Of a stretch of DNA of 64,000 nt, positions 54,951-62,649 are shown in pieces. Positions within the stretch are counted from its first letter, which is position 1. Every line of letters begins with the position of its first letter. The notes beneath the pieces were generated by a model. The model did no database searches. It was not told the DNA's origin and saw only the letters and a program-made list of their open reading frames with translations. A program made the position numbers and the translations under genes. This DNA is from Myxococcus stipitatus DSM 14675 (GTDB taxonomy: Bacteria > Myxococcota > Myxococcia > Myxococcales > Myxococcaceae): positions 8,559,501 to 8,623,500 of the forward strand of contig NC_020126.1 of the NCBI RefSeq assembly GCF_000331735.1, in the 5' to 3' direction.

Positions 54951-56156
54951 ATGAACACGCAGACCGCCGTCGGACGCTTCGGGCGTTTCGGCGGACGCTA
55001 CGTGCCGGAGACGCTCGTCCCGGCACTGATGGAACTGGAAGAGGCCTACGCGGCTGCTCGCGCGGACCCGACGTTCGACGCGGAAGTGGCCCAGGTGCTC
55101 CGCGAGTTCGTGGGGCGCCCCACCACGCTGACCCCCGCCCGCCGTCTCACCGAGGCGTGGGGCGGCGCACACGTGTGGCTCAAGCGCGAGGACCTCGCGC
55201 ACACGGGCGCGCACAAAATCAACAACACCGTGGGCCAGGTGCTGCTCGCGCGGCGCATGGGCAAGAAGCGCATCATCGCGGAGACGGGCGCGGGCCAGCA
55301 CGGCGTCGCCACGGCCACCGCGTGCGCGCTCTTCGGCCTGCCCTGTGAAGTCTTCATGGGCGCGCTGGATGTGGAGCGACAGGCGCTCAACGTCTTCCGG
55401 ATGCGAGCCCTCGGCGCCGTCGTGCGGCCGGTGGAGTCCGGCTCGAGGACGCTGAAGGACGCGATGAACGAGGCCATGCGGACCTGGGTCTCGCAAGTCT
55501 CGGACACGCACTACGTCATCGGCAGCGCGGCGGGTCCGCATCCGTACCCGACGGTGGTGCGCGACTTCCAGGCCATCATCGGCCGGGAGCTGCGCACACA
55601 AGCCCAGGCCGCGTTCGGCAAGCTGCCGGATGCGATTGTCGCGTGTGTCGGCGGTGGCTCCAACGCCATCGGCGTCCTGCATCCCTTCATCGGTGACACG
55701 GGTGTCCGCCTCATCGGCGTCGAGGCGGGGGGGCACGGATTGGACTCGGGCCAGTATGGCGCGTCGCTGACGCTGGGCACCGAGGGCGTGCTGCACGGTT
55801 CGCGTTCGCTCGTGCTCCAGGACGCGGATGGGCAGATCCAGGAGGCGCACAGCATCTCGGCGGGCCTGGACTACCCGGGTGTCGGCCCCGAGCTGGCGCA
55901 CCTGGCGAAGACGGGACGCATGGAGGTCCGCACCGCCACGGACGACGAGGCGTTGGCCTCGTTCTACGAGGTGGCTCGACTGGAGGGCATCCTCCCCGCG
56001 CTTGAGACGTCACATGCCTTCGCGCGGGGACGGGAGCTGGCGCGCGAGCTGGGTGCGGGCAAGTACCTGGTCATCAACTGCTCGGGCCGAGGAGACAAGG
56101 ACGTCGCGACGATTTCCGCGCGAGGCGTGCCGCCCGCGGTGGGGGTGAAGCCATGA
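54951..56156 (+). CDS. trpB: Tryptophan synthase beta chain
   Basis: 401 residues. PLP-binding Lys89 in HTGAHKINN, ETGAGQHGVATA, GGGSNAIG (phosphate of PLP) and the C-terminal CSGRGDKD. It makes tryptophan from indole and serine, with TrpA supplying indole through a tunnel. Start ATG 54951, 5 bp after trpF; the stop overlaps trpA by four bases. Confidence 0.96.
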   Translation: MNTQTAVGRFGRFGGRYVPETLVPALMELEEAYAAARADPTFDAEVAQVLREFVGRPTTLTPARRLTEAWGGAHVWLKREDLAHTGAHKINNTVGQVLLARRMGKKRIIAETGAGQHGVATATACALFGLPCEVFMGALDVERQALNVFRMRALGAVVRPVESGSRTLKDAMNEAMRTWVSQVSDTHYVIGSAAGPHPYPTVVRDFQAIIGRELRTQAQAAFGKLPDAIVACVGGGSNAIGVLHPFIGDTGVRLIGVEAGGHGLDSGQYGASLTLGTEGVLHGSRSLVLQDADGQIQEAHSISAGLDYPGVGPELAHLAKTGRMEVRTATDDEALASFYEVARLEGILPALETSHAFARGRELARELGAGKYLVINCSGRGDKDVATISARGVPPAVGVKP

Positions 56157-56944
56157 GCGGAGCGATTGCGAAGGCCTTCGCCCGGGCCAAGGCGCGCGGC
56201 GAGGGAGCACTGGTTGCCTACGGCATGGCGGGAGACCCGGACCTGCCGCGCTCGGTGGACGTGTTCGCCGCGATGGTGGAGGGCGGCGCGGACATCGTGG
56301 AGGTGGGCGTGGCGTTCAGCGACCCCATCGCCGACGGCCCCGTCATCCAAGGCGCCGCCGAGCGAGCGCTGAAGGCGGGCTCCACGTTGAAGCGCGTGTT
56401 GGACGAAGTGGTGCCGGAGCTGCATCGGCGCTGCCCGGAGACGCCGCTGGTCATCATGACGTACGTCAACGTCATCATGGCGATGGGCGAGGAGCGCTTC
56501 GCGAAGCGGGCGCGTGAGCGCGGCATCTCGGGTGCCATCCTTCCGGACCTTCCTCCCGAGGAGAGCGGAAGCCTGCGCGCCACGTTCGACGCGGCGGGGG
56601 TGGACCTGATTCCGCTGTGTGCCCCCACGACGCCGCCGGCTCGCGCGGAGGCCATCGCGAAGGACGCGCGAGGCTTCGTCTACTGCGTGTCCGTTGCGGG
56701 CGTCACCGGCATGCGCGCGGAGCTGCCCGCGGACTTGTCTCAGCGGCTGGAGCTGGTGCGCAAGGCCTCGCCGGTGCCCGTGGTGGCCGGGTTCGGCATC
56801 TCCACCGCCGAGCAGGCGCGCACCTTGTCGGCGCATGCGGACGGCGTGGTGGTGGGAAGTGCCCTCGTGCGAGCCGCGCACACGGAGGGCCCACAAGCCG
56901 CCCGAGCGCTCTGCGCTGAAATCAAGCGCGGGCTGAAGCGCTGA
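56153..56944 (+). CDS. trpA: Tryptophan synthase alpha chain
   Basis: 263 residues, TIM barrel. Catalytic Glu50 in VEVGVAFSDP and Asp61 in IADGPVIQ, with VVAGFGISTAEQ for the phosphate site. It splits indole-3-glycerol phosphate to indole. The stop is followed within 11 bp by an array of 83-bp tandem repeats. It is the last gene of the operon. Confidence 0.95.
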   Translation: MSGAIAKAFARAKARGEGALVAYGMAGDPDLPRSVDVFAAMVEGGADIVEVGVAFSDPIADGPVIQGAAERALKAGSTLKRVLDEVVPELHRRCPETPLVIMTYVNVIMAMGEERFAKRARERGISGAILPDLPPEESGSLRATFDAAGVDLIPLCAPTTPPARAEAIAKDARGFVYCVSVAGVTGMRAELPADLSQRLELVRKASPVPVVAGFGISTAEQARTLSAHADGVVVGSALVRAAHTEGPQAARALCAEIKRGLKR

Positions 56945-56954
56945 GCCCCGCGCG

Positions 56955-57365
56955 GACCGGAACACCTGAGCGGCGCGAGGCTTCACCCCTCGCGCCCTCT
57001 CCCGCACGAAGGGCGCATCTCGGCGCCCCACGCGAACCGGAACACCTGGCGCGCGGTGCGAGGCACCTCCCCTCGCGCCCTCTCCCGCACGAAGGGCGCA
57101 TCTCGGCGCCCCACGCGAACCGGAACACCTGACGCGCGGTGCGCGGCACCTCCCCTCGCGCCCTCTCCCGCACGAAGGGCGCATCTCGGTGCCCCACGCG
57201 AACCGGAACACCTGAAGCGCGGTGCGAGGCACCTCCCCTCCCGCCCTCTCCCGCACGAAGGGCGCATCTCGATGCCCCACGCGAACCGGAACACCTGGCG
57301 CGCGGTGCGCGGCACCTCCCCTCGCGCCGTCTCCCGCCCGAAGGGAGCATCTTGGTGTCCCACGC
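56955..57365 (+). repeat. Five tandem 83-bp non-coding repeats with internal hairpins
   Basis: Copy 1 (56955-57033) is 79 bp; copies 2-5 (57034, 57117, 57200, 57283; end 57365) are 83 bp. Each begins GAACCGGAACACCTG and ends CCCCACGC or close. Within a unit, GGTGC-GAG-GCACC folds as a small hairpin and GGGCGC-ATCTCG-GCGCCC as another; copy 3 keeps the second stem by G-U pairing. 83 is not a multiple of three, so it is not a coding repeat. The stretch 57366-57522 up to the next gene holds nothing I can name. The array lies between trpA and the phosphatase gene, a possible terminator array for the trp operon. Confidence 0.92.
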
Positions 57366-57522
57366 CGAGGAGCCCACACGCAGGCCCGCGTGGACATCCA
57401 CTCCGCCGTGCACCTCACCCGCCGTTGGCCAGCCGACCCGGCGCGACTCCGACTGTCCACTCCGCGGCACGCGTGAGCAAGCCTCCGCACCCGGCCCGCA
57501 AGGCGTGCGCACACTCCCGACA

Positions 57523-58119
57523 ATGAAAACGCAGGGCCCTCGAGTGGTGCTCGTCCGGCATGGGGAGACGGCCTGGAGCCGCAGTGGCCAGCACACGGGC
57601 CGCACGGACGTGCCGCTGCTGGAGGACGGGCGGAAGATGGCGGCGATGCTCTCCGCGCCGCTGCGCGCCTGGACCTTCGCCCAGGTGTGGACCAGCCCAC
57701 TCAGCCGCGCATTCGAGACCTGTGCCCTCTCGGGCTACGGCGACGTGGCACTCCGGAGCGACGACCTCATGGAGTGGGACTACGGCGACTACGAGGGCCG
57801 CACGCGCGCGGAGATTCAGGTGGAGAACCCCGGCTGGACGCTCTGGAGGGACGGCGTTCCCCACGGCGAGACAGCAACGCAAGTCGGTGCTCGCGCGGAC
57901 AACGTCATCACCCGCGCACGAGCACAGACGGGGGACCTCCTCATCTTCTCCCACGGCCACTTCCTCAGGGTGCTGGCGTCCCGGTGGCTGGGGCTGCCTC
58001 CCACCGATGGGCGCCTGTTCCTGCTGAGCACCGGCTCCATCAGCGTCCTGAGCTTCGACGGAGATGCCGCCCAGCCAGCCATCGCCGGCTGGAACGACAC
58101 CACTCACTTGAAGGACTGA
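57523..58119 (+). CDS. Histidine phosphatase family protein
   Basis: 198 residues with the phosphoglycerate-mutase-like fold: RHGETAW (catalytic His13), TSPLSRAFETC, EWDYGDYEG and the second His in FSHGHFLRVLASRW. General look is that of broad-specificity phosphatases (PhoE/CobC-like). The substrate is unknown. Start ATG 57523 has no clear ribosome site. Convergent with the cysteine-rich lipoprotein gene. Confidence 0.88.
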   Translation: MKTQGPRVVLVRHGETAWSRSGQHTGRTDVPLLEDGRKMAAMLSAPLRAWTFAQVWTSPLSRAFETCALSGYGDVALRSDDLMEWDYGDYEGRTRAEIQVENPGWTLWRDGVPHGETATQVGARADNVITRARAQTGDLLIFSHGHFLRVLASRWLGLPPTDGRLFLLSTGSISVLSFDGDAAQPAIAGWNDTTHLKD

Positions 58120-58134
58120 GCCCGAACCCCGGAC

Positions 58135-58611
58135 TCAGCAGCCGCAGCTCACCGCGGAGCCACTGGTCTGCTCATAGTCGGTGCACGACGCGCCCTGCGG
58201 ATTGAAGCAGACGCGGTAGCGCTCCTGAGTCCCGAGCGTCGCGGGATTGCCCTCCTGATAGAGGATGCCGCAGCACGGTGGGAGCAGCGCCTCACCCTCC
58301 TTCGCGGGAGGCGCCTCGGGGGCAACTCCCCCCGGGCAACCCCAGGGGTCCTCCTCACAAACCCAGTGCCAGCCGCACATCCCCCTGTGCTCACCGCAGT
58401 AGGTCGTGCCCGGAACGGCGTACCAGGGGGACCAGTTGGCGCACGAGTCGTAGCCAGGACAAGACCCCAGCGACGAGTCCACCGTCGTCAGCGCCAGCTC
58501 ATCCACCAGGACTTCCGCGCCCGCTTCCGCCGCTGGCCCTCCACAGGCCCCCAGCATCAGGGCGCCCATCACCACGGCCAGACCGCGCAACACAGCGCTT
58601 CGTGCTCTCAT
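58135..58611 (-). CDS. Small cysteine-rich lipoprotein
   Basis: 158 residues. Signal peptide ending LMLGACGG with a lipobox Cys. The mature part has 12 further cysteines in closely spaced pairs (SCPGYDSC, TYCGEHRGMC, PPCCG, SCGC), a disulfide-stabilised surface protein. Two ATGs fit: 58623 and 58611. The second has GGAG at six bases and a better signal peptide, so it is used here. No family recognised; small Cys-rich lipoproteins are common in myxobacteria. Confidence 0.6.
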   Translation of the reverse strand: MRARSAVLRGLAVVMGALMLGACGGPAAEAGAEVLVDELALTTVDSSLGSCPGYDSCANWSPWYAVPGTTYCGEHRGMCGWHWVCEEDPWGCPGGVAPEAPPAKEGEALLPPCCGILYQEGNPATLGTQERYRVCFNPQGASCTDYEQTSGSAVSCGC

Positions 58612-58692
58612 CGTGGGCTCCATCCGGCGAGGACTCCGAGATGAAGCCCGAGCGCCGGCAGAGACGCACTATCCGTGAACATCCGAACCCTT

Positions 58693-58747
58693 CAGGGGCT
58701 GGAATCGTCGGGAATCCCACAGTGCTCACTTCCCGACGATTCCCCTG
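58693..58747 (-). terminator. 18-bp stem-loop downstream of trpG
   Basis: CAGG[GGCT]GGAATCGTCGGGAA (58693-58714) pairs with TTCCCGACGATTCCCCTG (58730-58747), with a 4-base bulge and a 15-nt loop, about 30 bp behind the trpG stop. No T run follows on the minus strand. It is probably the transcript end or a 3' stabilising hairpin for trpEG. Confidence 0.6.
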
Positions 58748-58777
58748 CCCCGGAGGGCACGTTCTCCTCTCAGGCCT

Positions 58778-59341
58778 TCAGAGTCGCCCCTCCAGGAAGT
58801 TCCGGACCAGCGTCGGACCCTCGGGGGTCAGAACACTCTCAGGGTGAAACTGGAACCCCACGACGGGCCGCTCGCGGTGGCGCAGCGCCATGATGAGGCC
58901 ATCCTGGCTCCACGCGGTGGCCTCCAGCTCCCGAGGCAGCGACGACGCCTCCACCACCAGCGAGTGGTAGCGCGCCGCCTGGAACCCCGGGCTCGCCCCG
59001 GTGAACACACCCGAGCCCCCGTGCTGGATGTGCGCCGACTTGCCATGCACGGGCGCGGGAGCACGCACCACCTTGCCCCCGAACGCCGCGCCAATGGACT
59101 GATGTCCCAGGCACACGCCCAGCACCGGCACGCGAGAGCGCGCGATGGCGGCCACGCTCACGCCCGCCTCGTGCGGAGTACAGGGCCCCGGCGAAATCAC
59201 CAGGTGCGAGGCGCCCTGGGCTTCGACTCCGGCCAGGTCGAGCGCGTCATTGCGCACCACCTTCACCTCCGCGCCCAGCGTGTAGAAGAGCTGGACGAGG
59301 TTGAAGGTGAACGAGTCGTAGTTGTCGATGACGAGAATCAC
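58778..59341 (-). CDS. trpG: Anthranilate synthase component II (glutamine amidotransferase)
   Basis: 187 residues. Class I amidotransferase with catalytic Cys77 in GVCLGHQS, His166 and Glu168 in FQFHPES, plus VIDNYDSFTFNL at the N-terminus. It supplies ammonia to TrpE. Possibly also serves PabB (amphibolic TrpG/PabA), as no separate pabA is visible. The ATG overlaps the trpE stop by four bases. Confidence 0.93.
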   Translation of the reverse strand: MILVIDNYDSFTFNLVQLFYTLGAEVKVVRNDALDLAGVEAQGASHLVISPGPCTPHEAGVSVAAIARSRVPVLGVCLGHQSIGAAFGGKVVRAPAPVHGKSAHIQHGGSGVFTGASPGFQAARYHSLVVEASSLPRELEATAWSQDGLIMALRHRERPVVGFQFHPESVLTPEGPTLVRNFLEGRL

Positions 59342-60837
59342 CGGCCACCTCCCTCGCGAGCCAATCGCAGCGCGGCGGCCATGGCGCCCGCCTTGGCCTC
59401 CGTCTCATCCGCTTCCTTCGACGGCACGGAGTCCGCCACCAGTCCCGCGCCCGCGGTCCACATGGTCCGGTCTCCATCGACGAAGAACGTGCGCAGGGCG
59501 ATGGCCACGTCCAGCGTGCCGCAGAAGGACAGGTAGCCCACCGCGCCCGAGTACGGCCCGCGCCGCTGCACCTCCAGCTCGTCGATGATCTGCATCGCGC
59601 GAATCTTGGGAGCCCCGGACACGGTGCCCGCGGGGAAGGTGCTGGCCAGCGCGTCGAGCGCATCGAACTTCGAGTCCAGCTTCCCGCGCACCTGCGAGAC
59701 GATGTGCATCACGTGGCTGTAGCGCTCGATGACCATCAGGTCCTCCACGCGCACCGAGCCCGGCGCCGCCACGCGCCCCACGTCATTGCGGCCCAGGTCC
59801 ACCAGCATGATGTGCTCGGCGCGCTCCTTCTCGTCGGCGAGCAGCTCCTTCTCCAGGGCCAGGTCCTCGGCCTCGGAAGCGCCGCGCCGCCGCGTGCCGG
59901 CGATGGGCCGCACCACCACGTCGCCGTCGCGCACCTGAACCAACAGCTCGGGAGACGCGCCCACCAGCGCGCGCGCCTCTCCCAGCTCCACCAGGAACAG
60001 ATAGGGCGAGGGGTTCACCCGCCGCAGCGCGCGATAGAGCGACAACGGAGGCGGCGCGCCCCGCGACTCGAACCGCCGCGCGAGCACCACCTGGAAGATG
60101 TCGCCCGCGCGGATGTACTCCTGCGCGCGCTCCACCGCGGCCTCGTAGCCAGCGCGGTCCCAGCAGGCCACCGGGTCCCCCGCGCCCTTCATGCGCGGCG
60201 AGGGGGCATACGCCTCCGGCGGCAGCGGCTGGAGCAGCCGGTCCGCCATGGCCCGCGCCCGGTCCTCCGCGTCCTTCAACGAGGCCGCCACGCTGGCGTG
60301 CAGCGAGGGCCTGGCGATGGCGGTGACCTTGAGCGTGCCGGTGCGGGAGTCGTGGGTGACGAAGTCCTCGCACACCAGCCACTCGGAATCGGGGAACGAC
60401 GTGTCACGCGGATGACGGTCCGGGACGGTGGGCTCCACCCAGGAGACACAGTTGTAATCCATGTACCCGACCAGCCCCCCCAGGAACGGGGCCTCGCCCG
60501 GCAGCCGCGCCACGGCGAGCTCGCGCCACAAGCCCCGCAGGACCTCCAGCGGCTTGCCCTCCCGGCGCTCCTCGTGTGAGCCACGCCACACGGTGGCGCC
60601 GCGCGAATCCAACCGGACCCGCCCCGCGGCATGCGCGCCCACGTGGCTGTAGCGCCCGAAGCGCTCGCCGCCGTAGCACGACTCCAGAATGAAGCCGCGC
60701 GAGCCTCCGCCCAGCTTCAGATACGCCGACAGCGGCGTGTCCAGGTCCGCCGGCAACTCCACCGACACCGGGACCGCCTGACCCTGCTCCGCGAGCCGGC
60801 GATAGGCTGCCTTCCGCTCCTGTGCATCCATCGTCAT
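59338..60837 (-). CDS. trpE: Anthranilate synthase component I
   Basis: 499 residues. N-terminal ILESCYGGERFGRYS contains the LLES-type tryptophan feedback site (Ser53), so allosteric inhibition is likely. The C-terminal chorismate-binding domain has RPIAGTRRRG, LVDLGRNDVGRVA and GTVSGAPKIRAMQIIDELE. It turns chorismate to anthranilate with TrpG. ATG 60837 has GGGAG five bases upstream. No tryptophan-rich leader peptide is seen in front. Confidence 0.95.
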   Translation of the reverse strand: MTMDAQERKAAYRRLAEQGQAVPVSVELPADLDTPLSAYLKLGGGSRGFILESCYGGERFGRYSHVGAHAAGRVRLDSRGATVWRGSHEERREGKPLEVLRGLWRELAVARLPGEAPFLGGLVGYMDYNCVSWVEPTVPDRHPRDTSFPDSEWLVCEDFVTHDSRTGTLKVTAIARPSLHASVAASLKDAEDRARAMADRLLQPLPPEAYAPSPRMKGAGDPVACWDRAGYEAAVERAQEYIRAGDIFQVVLARRFESRGAPPPLSLYRALRRVNPSPYLFLVELGEARALVGASPELLVQVRDGDVVVRPIAGTRRRGASEAEDLALEKELLADEKERAEHIMLVDLGRNDVGRVAAPGSVRVEDLMVIERYSHVMHIVSQVRGKLDSKFDALDALASTFPAGTVSGAPKIRAMQIIDELEVQRRGPYSGAVGYLSFCGTLDVAIALRTFFVDGDRTMWTAGAGLVADSVPSKEADETEAKAGAMAAALRLAREGGGR

Positions 60838-61154
60838 GACCTCTCCCCCACCCGCATTATCTCCAGCCCCGCAACCGCCGGGGAACACGCACCCGGTGGC
60901 GCGCTCATCCCATCGCGCCTGACTTCACGCGCGCAGAAGCCACGCTCCATCCCACCTTCACGGAGGGGCCCCGCGCCTCACGGACCCGAGGTGAACCCGC
61001 GCCCGCGCCCGAGCCCACCAACACGCACCGGGCCGTGGTCATCCCGACCCCAGGGACTGGTGGAGCACGGGCACGTCCTCCATGCTGCGCGCCGCCGCAC
61101 GGGACTGGCGGCCGCTCCGCCCTTCCGCGGCTCGGCCCGTGGTCGAGGTGTAGG
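60838..61154. other. Divergent intergenic region trpE / HNH gene
   Basis: 317 bp. On the minus strand it must hold the trpE promoter, on the plus strand the HNH promoter. I see no convincing promoter pair, attenuator or extra gene; a 45-codon minus-strand frame (start near 61043) has only one Trp codon and no family resemblance. Confidence 0.3.
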
Positions 61155-61520
61155 GTGAGCGACTCCAAGCGCCGCAGGATTCTGGCCATCATCGCCACGG
61201 ACACCACCTTCGAGCGCACCGAGCATCGGGGCCGCGAGGCGTGGTTGGGCAAGTGCCTGCACTGCAACGCCCACCTGGTGGTCGGCACGGACGGCGAGCC
61301 CATCAGCCGGGCCACCATCGAACACATCCTCCCGCGAACCGCCGGCGGCACCGACGCCTTGGAGAACCTCGGCCTGGCCTGTGCCCGGTGCAACCAGGGC
61401 AAGGGCAGCCGGCATGACCGCAACTATCCCCGCGACGCCCGCGCCCGCGAGCTGGTGGAGCGACTCCAGGCCCGCCGCGCCGAACGTTGGCGGACGCCGG
61501 AGGACGCGGACTCCGAGTGA
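61155..61520 (+). CDS. HNH endonuclease domain protein
   Basis: 121 residues. HNH motif with zinc-knuckle cysteines: Cys34 and Cys37 (CLHC), His57 in IEHILPR, Asn71 in ALENL, then Cys76 and Cys79 in CARCNQGKGS. The order matches the small HNH proteins that occur alone in bacteria. Start GTG 61155 is preceded by GAGGTG; a longer frame exists upstream but lacks coding signs. Function unknown; it is not next to a phage, restriction or toxin gene. Confidence 0.8.
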   Translation: MSDSKRRRILAIIATDTTFERTEHRGREAWLGKCLHCNAHLVVGTDGEPISRATIEHILPRTAGGTDALENLGLACARCNQGKGSRHDRNYPRDARARELVERLQARRAERWRTPEDADSE

Positions 61521-61986
61521 GCCGCGAACACGCCCTCGAGGACGACGTCGGTGTCGCATCGAGGACCCACGCCCGAGCCGCGTGAGACACCCTGAGCCCT
61601 GGATCTGATCCGCTGTGAACGGATTGGAACCACCGTCGCTTCCTCCCGCCAGAAGAGAGATTCATTGCGGCCGAGCCGCGATTTCCCGCCTCCGCGCGAG
61701 GAAATGGTATCCGACTGCCACAACATCAGAATGGTTGACACTGCGGTGTCGATGGTCGATGGTCCCGCGCCGCGTTGGGTTGGGACAGGAGGAGGGACCC
61801 GCCCGCGGCAACATCCATAGAGGTTTCGTTGGACGTGACTGCATCGCCTTTCGTGCGCCAGGAGCAGCCCACCCGCCCCACCGGGGCCGGGATCGCCTTG
61901 CTGCTCTCCGCGTCCAGTCACTCCTTCGCCTCTTCCTCCTCTCCTGTCACCGCAGTTGTTGAAGCCCCCTTGCCCATGGTCCTGGT
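61521..61986. other. 466-bp gap before the alternative complex III operon
   Basis: No credible gene. The part 61600-61750 is less GC rich than the surroundings. TTGACA at 61735-61740 has a poor -10 match (GATGGT, 17 bp away), so it is only a candidate promoter for actA. A small inverted repeat ATCCG-CTGTGAA-CGGAT lies near 61606. Confidence 0.3.
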
Positions 61987-62649
61987 ATGAGCGGCCCTCT
62001 GTTTCCACGCTGGACGAACACGGTGTCTCGGCTCTCCGCCGCGGCGCTTCTTGCCGTGCCCGCCATCGGCATCGGCGGCCTCATGGCGTACGTACGGTCT
62101 CCGTACGTCACCGGCCAGCAGATGCCCATCGAGCAGCCGATCGAATTCGACCACCGCCATCACGCGGGTGACGAGAAGATCGACTGTCAGTACTGCCACT
62201 TCTCCGTGGACAAGTCGCCCTCAGCGGGCATCCCGTCCACGACAGTGTGCATGTCCTGCCACGCACAGGTCTGGAACAAGAGCCCGTACCTCACCGAGGT
62301 GCGCAAGGCCTTCTTCGCGGACGCGCCCATCCAGTGGGTGCGCGTCCACAACCTGCCCGACTTCGTCTACTTCAATCACTCCATCCACGTGAACAAGGGC
62401 GTCGGCTGCGCGAGCTGCCACGGCCGCGTGGACCAGATGGCCGCGGTGGAGCAGTTCGCGCCGCTCACCATGGCCTGGTGCCTGGAGTGCCACCGCAACC
62501 CCGAGCCGCACCTGCGGCCCTCGGAGTTCATCACGTCCATGACGTGGACTCCGCCCGCGGACAAGACCGAGGCCATCGCGCTCGGTGAGAAGCTGAAGGC
62601 TGAGTACGACGTCCACTCGCGCACGAGCTGCTCCACATGCCACCGATGA
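61987..62649 (+). CDS. actA: Alternative complex III subunit ActA, pentaheme cytochrome c
   Basis: 220 residues. One N-terminal membrane anchor (about 16-37) and five CxxCH haem sites: CQYCH, CMSCH, CASCH, CLECH and CSTCH, plus HHAGD and HSIHVN histidines as likely distal ligands. This is the pentaheme ActA subunit of the quinol-oxidising alternative complex III, which replaces the bc1 complex. The stop overlaps actB (ATGA). The rest of the operon runs off the window. Confidence 0.92.
   Translation: MSGPLFPRWTNTVSRLSAAALLAVPAIGIGGLMAYVRSPYVTGQQMPIEQPIEFDHRHHAGDEKIDCQYCHFSVDKSPSAGIPSTTVCMSCHAQVWNKSPYLTEVRKAFFADAPIQWVRVHNLPDFVYFNHSIHVNKGVGCASCHGRVDQMAAVEQFAPLTMAWCLECHRNPEPHLRPSEFITSMTWTPPADKTEAIALGEKLKAEYDVHSRTSCSTCHR

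Noticed and set aside
56955..57365. CRISPR array or coding repeat reading of the 83-bp repeats
   Set aside because: Units are contiguous with no unique spacers and no cas genes, and the period is not a multiple of three. Frames through the array are Arg/Pro/Gly-rich noise.
60838..61154. Attenuator upstream of trpE
   Set aside because: Only one Trp codon in a short minus-strand frame and no alternative stem-loop pair.
61521..61986. Possible short genes ahead of actA
   Set aside because: Short frames on both strands lack ribosome sites, codon bias and recognisable motifs. The region is taken as promoter and spacer.
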